Of a stretch of 64,000 bases of DNA, positions 8,535 through 15,482 are shown in pieces. The stretch is from NORP240 sp965222175 (lineage in GTDB: Bacteria; Pseudomonadota; Gammaproteobacteria; Pseudomonadales; Pseudohongiellaceae), in contig OZ244938.1 in assembly GCA_965222175.1 (NCBI GenBank), positions 1,984,001 to 2,048,000 of the forward strand, read 5' to 3'. Under the pieces are notes generated by a model. It made no database searches and was not told the origin of the DNA. It saw only the letters and a list, made by a program, of their open reading frames with translations. Position 1 is the stretch's first letter; every line of letters starts with the position of its first letter. The position numbers and the translations under genes were made by a program.

Positions 8535-9560
8535 ATGCGAAACTCATTAACTACCTCAGGTATATTCCGTCGTTGCTTTAACCCCCCGGGTTTCTTAACG
8601 GTATTTGTCATGCTGATGCTGCCGGCCTGTGGACAGCAGCCACCGGCAGACAACGACACCGTCACCGCGAGCCCGGCCAGCGCGGCTGTCCAGGCCGACC
8701 AGGTGGGCTTCATGCTGTGGACCGCCGCCGAACTGGCAGAGCGCAACGCCCGGCTGGGGACCACCATCCGCGAGGACGGCTCCTCCCGGGAAACCCTGGC
8801 GGATTACGTCACCGGCAGCGGCTCCCATCGCTTCCGTTTTATCCGCCGGGATCGCGACGGTCTGCCGGAGCAGCATGACGACATCGAAGACTACGTCTTT
8901 ATCCAGAGCGGGGGCGGTACCCTGCTGGTGGGTGGCGAGATGCTGGGCCGCAACGGTGACCTGGGCACCGCCATCGAGGGCGGCACCCGCTATGCGGTGG
9001 GCGCCGGCGACGTGCTGCGCATACCCGCCGGCATACCCCATGCCTACCTGGTGGGCGAGGAAGGCCACATTACCTACGTACTGACCCGGGTGCCGGCATT
9101 TCGTGGCGAGGTGGTACAGAACCCGGACGGCCAGGCGCCGCTGCTGGAACCCCCGGGCTTCGGCCTGTGGCGGGCGGCGGAACTGGCCCAGCGCAACGAG
9201 GCCATTGTCCAGCGCATGCGCACCGATGGGTCGTCCCGGGAAACCCTGGCGGACTACGGTGCCGGCGGCAACTCCCACCGGATCCGCTTTATCCGGCGGG
9301 ACCGGGATGGCTGGCCGGAACGGCATGAGGATATCATCGACGTGGTCATGGTGCAGAGCGGCCGGGGGACGGTGCTGGTGGGCGGCGAGATGGTGGGCGG
9401 ATCCAACGTGCCCGGCACCGTCATCAACGGCGGCGCACGGGCTGCCGTGGCCGCCGGCGACGTGCTGCACATCCCGGCCAGGCTGCCCCATGCCTACCTG
9501 GCGGACCAGGACAGCCATATTACCTATGTCCTGCTGCGGGTTCCCGCCGTTGGTGATTGA
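8535..9560 (+). CDS. bicupin lipoprotein with two nearly identical 150-residue repeats
   Basis: The product is about 341 residues from the ATG at 8535. A hydrophobic leader ends in a lipobox (LMLPAC, Cys about 32). Two cupin-like domains follow with a period of exactly 150 residues (about 59-188 and 209-338). Corresponding segments are RFRFIRRDRDG/RIRFIRRDRDG, GGGTLLVGGEM/GRGTVLVGGEM, AAGDVLHIP and IPHAY/LPHAY. Cupins bind a metal through His and Glu and act as oxygenases, isomerases or sensors; the substrate here is unknown. The exact period indicates a recent internal duplication. An upstream TTG at 8469 is possible but would put 22 residues before the signal peptide. Confidence 0.75.
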   Translation: MRNSLTTSGIFRRCFNPPGFLTVFVMLMLPACGQQPPADNDTVTASPASAAVQADQVGFMLWTAAELAERNARLGTTIREDGSSRETLADYVTGSGSHRFRFIRRDRDGLPEQHDDIEDYVFIQSGGGTLLVGGEMLGRNGDLGTAIEGGTRYAVGAGDVLRIPAGIPHAYLVGEEGHITYVLTRVPAFRGEVVQNPDGQAPLLEPPGFGLWRAAELAQRNEAIVQRMRTDGSSRETLADYGAGGNSHRIRFIRRDRDGWPERHEDIIDVVMVQSGRGTVLVGGEMVGGSNVPGTVINGGARAAVAAGDVLHIPARLPHAYLADQDSHITYVLLRVPAVGD

Positions 9561-9760
9561 GGCGGTCTCATCAAACCAAAGTGGCCGTAAAGTGGCTCCT
9601 GCAGGCTTCGGATCAAATTGGAAATGCAGCGCTTAGCAAACCGCCACAGCGCACTGTGGCTGGTGTTTATTGTAGAGAGCATTGTCGGGTAATTTAAAGT
9701 CGATATCCGGGTTGGCAGGACGCGACCGTGACTGTAAAGAGCGCGGAGACTTGTAGACTC

Positions 9761-10117
9761 ATGACCGACATCGTGGACCACGACACCTATATCGAAGCGG
9801 CGCCGGAAGCCATGCAGCCGCTGCTCTCCCGGCTGCGTGAGGTACTTGCCCGGGCGCTGCCGGATGCCGAGGAAATTATCGCCTACAAAATGCCTGGCTT
9901 CCGCATCGAGGGAACGATCGTCGCCGGCTATGCGGCGTTCAGCAAACAGTGCGGTCTGTACGTCGCGCCGGGTGCGATCAATGCGCTTGCCGACGACATT
10001 GCCGACCTGGGCTTTAAAGCGACCAAGACCGGCATTACCTTCACGCCGAAAAAACAAATCCCGGACGAACTCATCGAAAAGCTTGCCCGGGCTTCCCGGA
10101 AAGACAACGGATGCTGA
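9761..10117 (+). CDS. DUF1801 (YdhG-like) family protein
   Basis: The product is about 118 residues of DUF1801 type. The family signature runs from YIEAAPEAMQPLLSRLREVL through EEIIAYKMPGFR to KQCGLYVAPGA. These small cytosolic proteins have been linked to iron handling in some bacteria, but their biochemistry is unsettled. The ATG at 9761 has GGAGA upstream at good spacing and fits the family N-terminus; a GTG at 9728 is the alternative. It appears monocistronic. Confidence 0.75.
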   Translation: MTDIVDHDTYIEAAPEAMQPLLSRLREVLARALPDAEEIIAYKMPGFRIEGTIVAGYAAFSKQCGLYVAPGAINALADDIADLGFKATKTGITFTPKKQIPDELIEKLARASRKDNGC

Positions 10118-10177
10118 TGACCCCTACTTTTGAGTCCGGAGTTCGTGAGACTTGTCGGCGGGATTGTTCAGCTCTAA

Positions 10178-10266
10178 CAGGTTGTTGAAATACTGTTGCG
10201 CTTGCCAATAATTCATTAAAAAACTGTCGCATTCTGGCTGTGCTCATGACGTTTTTCAACAGCCCG
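10178..10266. repeat. small element with imperfect terminal inverted repeats (possible MITE)
   Basis: The left end (caggttgttgaaatac, 10178-10193) and the complement of the right end (10251-10266, cgggctgttgaaaaac) match at most positions and flank about 57 bp of AT-rich DNA. Ends of the GGCTGTTGAAAA type occur on several insertion-sequence families, so this may be a non-autonomous remnant. The length is too short to encode anything. Confidence 0.3.
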
Positions 10267-10298
10267 CCAATTAAATCAGTTCCGGTTTACCTGACGCC

Positions 10299-11420
10299 AT
10301 GCCAACCGATTCGCCTCCCCCGGGCCAGGACCAGCCCCGTTCCAAACAGGCCGCACTGACCCCGCTGCAAGCGCTGGGCTGGCGGCACTTCCTGCAGCAG
10401 CAGCTGTCCCTGGAAGAACTGGAACACTGCCGTCCGGCGCGGGTGGTGGCGCAGCACCGGTCGGTACTGCTGCTGGCCACCGAATCCGGCCAGGTCAGCA
10501 TGCCGCCGCCCCTGATCGGTGACCGGCCGGTGGCCATCACCGCCGGGGACTGGTTGCTGCTGGACGGGCAGGACCGCTTCGTCCGGCTGCTGGAGCGGTT
10601 CTCCCTGCTGGCGCGCAAGGCCGCCGGCACCCGGGTGGACCGCCAGCTCATTGCCGCCAATCTCGATACCCTGTTCATCGTCACCTCGCTGAACCAGGAC
10701 CTGAAGCTGAACCGCATCGAACGCTACCTGGTGCTGGCACACGAGGCCGGGGTGGAGCCGGTTATCGTGTTGACCAAGCCGGACCTGTGCGCCAGTCAGG
10801 ACGACGTGGCGGAGCAGCAGGCGGCAGTGCAGGCCCTGGATGCCATGCTGATGGTGGTGGTGGCCAACGGCCTGGATCGTGCCAGCCTGGCGGCGCTGAC
10901 CCCCTGGACCGGCCCCGGCAGGACCCTGGGCTTCGTCGGCTCGTCGGGGGTGGGTAAATCCACCCTGGTGAACCTGCTGCTGGATCGCCAGGAAATGGCA
11001 ACCCAGACCATCCGCGAGGACGACGGTAAGGGACGTCACACCACCACGGCCCGGTCACTGCACGCCATTCCCGCCCGGGGCGATGTCGGCGGCGGCTGGG
11101 TGCTGGATACACCGGGTATGCGCGAGCTGCAGATCGCCCAGGCGGAATCCGGCATCGCCGCCACCTTTGCCGATATTGCCGGGCTGGCCGAGCACTGCCG
11201 GTTCAACGACTGTCGGCACCTCGACGAGCCCGGCTGCCGGGTCAGGGCGGCGGTGGAGCAGGGGGACCTGGAACCGCGCCGCCTGGACAGCTACCGCAAG
11301 CTGCTGCGGGAAGAGGCCCGCAACTCCGCCAGCCTGGCGGAAAGACGGGAACAGGACCGGGCGCTGGGCAAGTTGTATCGCTCGGTACAGAACGAAAAGC
11401 GGCGCGATAAAAACCGTTAG
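10299..11420 (+). CDS. rsgA: ribosome small subunit-dependent GTPase A
   Basis: The product is 373 residues with the circularly permuted GTPase order typical of RsgA/YjeQ. An OB-fold N-terminus comes first, then G4 TKPD (159-162), G1 GSSGVGKS (214-221) and G3 DTPG (270-273). A C-terminal zinc site follows (Cys300, Cys305, His307, Cys313). RsgA assists late maturation of the 30S subunit. The protein ends 4 bp from the convergent glutathione S-transferase gene. Length and motifs are normal for the family. Confidence 0.95.
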   Translation: MPTDSPPPGQDQPRSKQAALTPLQALGWRHFLQQQLSLEELEHCRPARVVAQHRSVLLLATESGQVSMPPPLIGDRPVAITAGDWLLLDGQDRFVRLLERFSLLARKAAGTRVDRQLIAANLDTLFIVTSLNQDLKLNRIERYLVLAHEAGVEPVIVLTKPDLCASQDDVAEQQAAVQALDAMLMVVVANGLDRASLAALTPWTGPGRTLGFVGSSGVGKSTLVNLLLDRQEMATQTIREDDGKGRHTTTARSLHAIPARGDVGGGWVLDTPGMRELQIAQAESGIAATFADIAGLAEHCRFNDCRHLDEPGCRVRAAVEQGDLEPRRLDSYRKLLREEARNSASLAERREQDRALGKLYRSVQNEKRRDKNR

Positions 11421-11424
11421 CGGA

Positions 11425-12042
11425 TCATTCCCCCGCCCGGGCGACGGCCCGTTGCCAGGCAGGCCTGGAGCGGTTGCGTTCCAGGTAGCTGGCCAGCTCA
11501 GGGTAGGGGTCAAGTGCCTGCAGTCTCTCCGCCAGGGACACCATGTAGCTGATACCGAAGTCAGCGGCGGTAAAGGTGTCGCCGAGGATGAATTCGTTGT
11601 CCCCCAGCTGGGCGCTGATGTGGTCGAAATGCAGTTTCAGTTCGCCTTCGCTGAACGGCGTGATGGCGACATGGGGCTCGCCGGAGCGCAGCAGCAGCAT
11701 GCGCATGATCAGCGGCACGAACACCGAGCCTTCCGGGTAGTGCAGCCACTGGGTGAACCGGGCCCATTCCGCCAGGTTGTCGCGGCGTGGCCAGAAGCGA
11801 TGGTCGCGGTCGTACTTTTCCAGCAGGTAGGTGGTGATGGCGCTGGACTCGCTGAGGAGTATGTCGCCGTCCTCGATCACCGGGGATTTGCCCAGGGGGT
11901 GGGCCTGCTTCAGCGAGGCCGGCGCCCGCATGGTCTGCGGGTCCCGTTCGTAGATTTTCAGGTCGTAGTCGATGCCCAGTTCTTCCAGCTGCCAGACACA
12001 GAACATTGATCGACCGATGCGTAGATGATGCAGTAAAACCAT
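11425..12042 (-). CDS. glutathione S-transferase family protein
   Basis: The product is 205 residues starting at the ATG at 12042; the frame is open further upstream to 12396 but that part is repeat-rich non-coding DNA. The N-terminal thioredoxin-like GST domain shows HPLGKSPVIEDGD followed by LSESSAITTYLLEKY, the glutathione-binding region. The C-terminal all-helical domain includes NEFILGDTFTAADFGISYM. It is likely a cytosolic detoxification enzyme; the substrate cannot be inferred. The gene converges with rsgA. Confidence 0.9.
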   Translation of the reverse strand: MVLLHHLRIGRSMFCVWQLEELGIDYDLKIYERDPQTMRAPASLKQAHPLGKSPVIEDGDILLSESSAITTYLLEKYDRDHRFWPRRDNLAEWARFTQWLHYPEGSVFVPLIMRMLLLRSGEPHVAITPFSEGELKLHFDHISAQLGDNEFILGDTFTAADFGISYMVSLAERLQALDPYPELASYLERNRSRPAWQRAVARAGE

Positions 12043-12212
12043 GGTGCCGTCCGTTATTGAAATCAGGTTGCGATGAGTTGAAGCAGCGGCTGACCGCCGG
12101 TTGCGGTCAGCGTCAGCCGCCGGGTCAAAGCATACCGCGAAAGCCAGCGATCGGCCCACTGATGCACACCGATCAGCTGGGCGGGCAGGGTTGGACCCGG
12201 TGGGTTGTAGGG

Positions 12213-12294
12213 TACCGGAATTACAGGGTGGGCCGGAATTACCGGGTGGGCTGGAAAGAGTGGGTCGGAGAGGGTGGGTCGGAGAGGGTGGGTC
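12213..12294. repeat. GC-rich minisatellite
   Basis: Two 18-bp units (ccggaattacagggtggg-like) are followed by about 2.5 copies of a 14-bp unit (gtgggtcggagagg). Together they fill most of the gap between the GST gene and the terminator at 12306. Confidence 0.65.
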
Positions 12295-12305
12295 AAAAGC
12301 GGCAC

Positions 12306-12342
12306 AAAAAGAAAACCGCCGGTGAACAGGGTTCACCGGCGG
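12306..12342 (-). terminator. rho-independent terminator for the PEP-CTERM gene
   Basis: A perfect 12-bp stem (12316-12327 with 12331-12342) closes a 3-base loop. On the minus strand it is followed by TTTTCTTTTT. It lies about 130 bp after the stop codon of the minus-strand PEP-CTERM gene. Confidence 0.85.
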
Positions 12343-12471
12343 CGGGTGCAGCGGTTGCGGTTGAGGCGGCGCAGGCGGTTGGCGGTTTCGTTTCACCAGG
12401 CCTGCAAGGGTGTGCAGCGTAGCAGGGTCACGGGACGACTGTGTCCCGGTTCCCCGCGCTGCCTGAATAAC

Positions 12472-13110
12472 TCAGCCCTGGCGCGAACGGCGCGACCGGG
12501 TCATGCCAAGACCCAGCAGGCCCAGGCCCAGCAGGCCAAGGATGGACGGTTCGGGGACGCTGGCGCCGTCTTCAAAATCATAGGTCAGGGTGACGCTGCC
12601 GGCCTCGTTGGAAAACTGAAAACTGGTAAATGTCCCGGAACCTGCTGGCACGAGGAATACCGAGTTCTGAATTCCCGGGTTGGCACCAGGCGCGGTGAAG
12701 TCGCCAAGATTGCCAAAGGACACACCCAACGCCGAATAGGAAAGGTTTACAAACACGCCCTGATCAACTTCCTGGTTGGATACAAATGCGGCATCGGAAT
12801 CCAGAAAACTGCTCAAGCCGCCAGTCCCTTCTCCCTGTAAGGTGATGTCGCCGTCGCAGTCCTGAATGGATGTACACAGATTCGAGCTATCTTCATCGTA
12901 CACCGTGATGGACGCCGAGGCATCCAGGGTGACGCCGGTGAGCGTGCCCAGCAGCGGGTTAAAGAGATTAAATGAAATAGTGTCGAAAAAATTGGTGGAA
13001 TTCAGGACCGTGGTCTGGCTGATCTGGCCGGCTAAAGCAGCCGGGGCCAGGCCTACCAGGAGTCCTGACAGCAGTGCTGAATTGGTAATACGGGTCAGTG
13101 TCTTGTTCAT
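12472..13110 (-). CDS. PEP-CTERM sorting-domain protein (choice-of-anchor E type)
   Basis: The product is 212 residues with a signal peptide (1-27, ALAG), an Asn/Ser/Thr-rich extracellular beta-type body, and a C-terminal PEP-CTERM tripartite signal: VPEP (185-188), a Gly/Leu transmembrane helix, and a basic RSRRSRQG tail. The body, with FNLFNPLLGTLTGVTLDAS, resembles the choice-of-anchor E domain. Such proteins are cut and anchored or released by exosortase and are tied to EPS-producing biofilm bacteria. No exosortase gene lies in this window. A sigma-54-type promoter lies upstream and a strong terminator downstream. Confidence 0.88.
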   Translation of the reverse strand: MNKTLTRITNSALLSGLLVGLAPAALAGQISQTTVLNSTNFFDTISFNLFNPLLGTLTGVTLDASASITVYDEDSSNLCTSIQDCDGDITLQGEGTGGLSSFLDSDAAFVSNQEVDQGVFVNLSYSALGVSFGNLGDFTAPGANPGIQNSVFLVPAGSGTFTSFQFSNEAGSVTLTYDFEDGASVPEPSILGLLGLGLLGLGMTRSRRSRQG

Positions 13111-13180
13111 GGGCTTTTCCCTAAGTGTTGTATTGCATTGGTCAATGAATACAGTTTCCTGTAATGTCCCGTAATTACAT

Positions 13181-13195
13181 GCAAGGGTTGTGCCG
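13181..13195 (-). promoter_or_regulatory. sigma-54 (-24/-12) promoter of the minus-strand PEP-CTERM gene
   Basis: On the minus strand the site reads cGGCACa-accc-TTGC, with the invariant GG and GC exactly 10 bases apart. The expected transcript start is near 13170, about 60 bases before the ATG at 13110. The match is close to the TGGCACG-N4-TTGC consensus. It implies an enhancer-binding activator. Confidence 0.7.
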
Positions 13196-13846
13196 AAAAT
13201 AAAAAAAGCTAAACTATCAATGAGTTATATAGGCGATCCAGCGCAAAATGGGCGGCGCTGTAAATTAACCTGACGGTATTCAGCCTGTCGGGGTGGTCCG
13301 TGTTAAGAATCTGAACAGTAACCGGCTGATTTACCGGTCATTATCGCTGACGTTATCCCTGGTGCCGGGCCTGGTTTGAGCAGTTAATAATAATCCGTGT
13401 ACTCACTCATCGCAGTGCACTGAGCATTGATTCATGTCCCGGGTAAAGCGATCAGGCAGCGAAAATTTCGTTCTCTGCAGGGCCAGGGTAGCAGGGCCAG
13501 GGTAACAGTAGGACGTTTTTGCCAGGTTGCCTGGCGACGTCGCGGTGACATTTTCTGTCCAGGAAGTAGTCAATTCCACGAAGTAGTCTATTTAAGCTAC
13601 CTATTCAAAGAGTTGCCTGTAGGGTTGACATTGATGTCGGAAGCTCATTAAGGCGGTGATTTCCATCCCCCGCGCGGCCAGGGCGGTAGGTGATTCAGAA
13701 TCAGTCCGATTCCGTTCTGATCCGGCTGTCAGGATTTTTGTCAGGAATAGTCCGCCACTGGCTATACTGTCAAATTTTTTTACAAAATGAACGTGACTTT
13801 CCGGCAGCCGGTTCGCAGCTTGCTGAAATTAAACAAGAAAACATAG
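13196..13846. other. divergent intergenic region between the two PEP-CTERM genes
   Basis: About 650 bp with no convincing gene. Two direct TGTCAGGA octamers start 12 bp apart (13727-13734 and 13739-13746), with a further TGTCA at 13768-13772. They lie 75-120 bp upstream of the rightward -24/-12 promoter, a usual distance for an enhancer-binding protein. Confidence 0.4.
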
Positions 13847-13861
13847 TGGCATGGATGTTGC
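13847..13861 (+). promoter_or_regulatory. sigma-54 (-24/-12) promoter of the plus-strand PEP-CTERM gene
   Basis: The site reads TGGCAtG-gatg-TTGC, one mismatch from the TGGCACG-N4-TTGC consensus, with the GG/GC spacing exact. The expected start near 13873 gives a leader of about 36 bases containing the AGGAG ribosome-binding site at about 13897-13901. Confidence 0.8.
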
Positions 13862-13908
13862 CTCTTATCTCTGTTACCAGGACTATTACGCGAGACAGGA
13901 GATCTCAG

Positions 13909-14499
13909 ATGCTCAGAAAATTAATGGTGGTTTCTCTCTTTCTGATGACTTCGGTGTCAGTGCACGCCAACCCGCTGGGCTTTAACTTTTTCCAGGGTGG
14001 TTTTGACGAAGACGCATTCGTACAAGGCATGTTTTACGGCACGGATTTTGACAACGACGGCCAGCTTTCCACAGTAATTGACAACCCCGGTGATCCGATC
14101 GAGGTGACGGGCTTTATGATGAGCTTCTCGGGAAACAGCCTCGTTCCTTCATTCTCCTTTGGCTACGACAACCTGTTCGGCCTGGTCTATGACCTCGACG
14201 GCGGGGATCTGGGCGACGGGGTTGGCGGCGATATCGAGGGAATCGGTGCAGCGGTTTTTGCACCGACTGAACCTTATTTCGACTATATCGCGGGACCAGG
14301 TCCCTTCTTTCCGTGTGGTTCAGGGTTTGACTGTGGCGCAGTCTCCGATGGCAGTGCCGTGAGCTTTAGCCAGCAGTTCGTTATAGTGACGCCGAAACCG
14401 GTCCCGGAGCCCGGCGCGCTGCTGTTGATGCTGATCGGCCTGGTTGGCCTGGTTGGCTGGAAGAACGCCGGCGCGGCGCGTTCCGCACTCCGGTTTTAG
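13909..14499 (+). CDS. PEP-CTERM sorting-domain protein
   Basis: The product is 196 residues from the ATG at 13909 (AGGAG 8 bases upstream); an open frame from 13690 is not needed. A signal peptide (1-20, SVHA) is followed by an acidic, Asp/Gly/Phe-rich body with one Cys pair (about 136 and 142). The C-terminal sorting signal is VPEP (165-168), a hydrophobic helix and a basic end. The body matches no named domain I know. It is probably an extracellular matrix-associated protein handled by exosortase and controlled by the sigma-54 promoter just upstream. Confidence 0.85.
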   Translation: MLRKLMVVSLFLMTSVSVHANPLGFNFFQGGFDEDAFVQGMFYGTDFDNDGQLSTVIDNPGDPIEVTGFMMSFSGNSLVPSFSFGYDNLFGLVYDLDGGDLGDGVGGDIEGIGAAVFAPTEPYFDYIAGPGPFFPCGSGFDCGAVSDGSAVSFSQQFVIVTPKPVPEPGALLLMLIGLVGLVGWKNAGAARSALRF

Positions 14500-14743
14500 C
14501 CTGCTTGCGGGCCCGGGCCACCCTCGGGTCCCGCTATTCTCCTTGATTTGCGCCACGCGGGACGTTTATACTCGGGCATAAGTGCAAGGCAGAATTCCTT
14601 GGGCTATTGTCAGCTGTAAATGTAAGCTGTTTAACCAGCAAGTCCAACCGGTTTAAACAGCCAGTCTAACCAGGTCTGAACAGCCAGGTTTAAAGCGACA
14701 AACCGATTAACCGTCTAACCGAAAAATCAGGTGTGAGCAGACT

Positions 14744-15238
14744 ATGCCAAAATCTCAACTCGCGGGTCTTTTCGCCACGTTGTTATTATTCGCAACCGGT
14801 GTGTACGCGTCCGACGACAACCCGGCAAGCGCAGGTGATACAAGCGCAGGTGATAGTAGCAGCGCCGCGGTGAACACCGTGGTGGTCGAGCTGGCACAGG
14901 GGCTGAGCCCCGAGCAGGCGGCGCGTAACGCGTTGCAGGCGGGCATTCCCGCGGTTGAGGTGGCTGCGTCGCTGGTTCAGACCGGCATGGAGATTGAAGA
15001 AGTAATCGACGCCCTGGTCGCCGCAGGAATCAGCGATCAGCAAATGGTCCTGGTGCTTTCCAACATGCCAGCTACCGCCGTCGGCTGGTTTGATGAAGGC
15101 CAGAACGAGCGCCGATTCGGCCGACCATTTGGTCTCCCGCCGACTTTTGCCCGCTCGTTTTTCTGCACCAATCCGGCGATCGCCATGAAACTCGGTAATA
15201 CCCAGGCTTACATTGACCGGTGCGGCAGCCCCTCCTGA
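14744..15238 (+). CDS. small exported helical-repeat protein, unknown function
   Basis: The product is 164 residues with a signal peptide (LLLFATGVYAS, about 1-23). After a Ser/Asp/Gly linker it has a run of short amphipathic helices with a repeating pattern of about 14-16 residues (AARNALQAGIPAVEVAASLV, then TGMEIEEVIDALVAAGI). The C-terminal part has a Cys pair (FFCTNP ... DRCGSPS) that could form a disulfide. I recall similar exported proteins with an unknown role in marine gammaproteobacteria. The preceding 100 bp contains degenerate repeats based on gtttaaacagccagtctaac. Confidence 0.65.
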   Translation: MPKSQLAGLFATLLLFATGVYASDDNPASAGDTSAGDSSSAAVNTVVVELAQGLSPEQAARNALQAGIPAVEVAASLVQTGMEIEEVIDALVAAGISDQQMVLVLSNMPATAVGWFDEGQNERRFGRPFGLPPTFARSFFCTNPAIAMKLGNTQAYIDRCGSPS

Positions 15239-15338
15239 GCAGGGCGGCCCGATCTGGGGCGGGCGTGGGTGAAGAATCAGCGTCATCAGCATGAGCGACA
15301 ACCGATTGAGTCCGCCATTCCCAGGCCGTTGTAATCCA

Positions 15339-15420
15339 AAGACAAAAAGATAAATAGAAAGATAAATAAAAAGATAGAAAGATAGAGAAATAAAAAGAAA
15401 AAAAGCTAAAGAGCCAGAAA
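15339..15420. repeat. A-rich low-complexity tract
   Basis: About 80 bases of agataaa/aaagatag repeats with almost no C or T-runs, just upstream of a terminator. It is probably a slippage-prone simple repeat; an AT-rich upstream element is possible. Confidence 0.6.
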
Positions 15421-15443
15421 ACCCGGCAAGAATTAATTCCAGG

Positions 15444-15470
15444 AAACCCGCCGCTCCCGGCGGGTTTTTT
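15444..15470 (+). terminator. rho-independent terminator before the O-antigen ligase gene
   Basis: A perfect 10-bp GC-rich stem (15444-15453 with 15458-15467) closes a 4-base loop, followed by six T. It ends 13 bases before the ATG of the next gene, leaving no room for a normal promoter between them. Confidence 0.85.
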
Positions 15471-15482
15471 CGTTGTCCGTAA

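Noticed and set aside
8595..9518. 307-codon minus-strand frame inside the bicupin gene
   Set aside because: Antisense shadow of the repeated cupin domains in GC-rich DNA.
10287..11039. 250-codon minus-strand frame over rsgA
   Set aside because: Antisense to all the GTPase motifs of rsgA.
11083..12009. 308-codon plus-strand frame spanning the rsgA end and the GST gene
   Set aside because: First part is rsgA in the wrong frame, the rest is antisense to a clear glutathione S-transferase.
13625..13653. TTGACA followed by ttaagg as a sigma-70 promoter for the rightward PEP-CTERM gene
   Set aside because: The -10 is poor and the site is about 260 bp from the start codon; the -24/-12 site at 13847 is a far better match and position.
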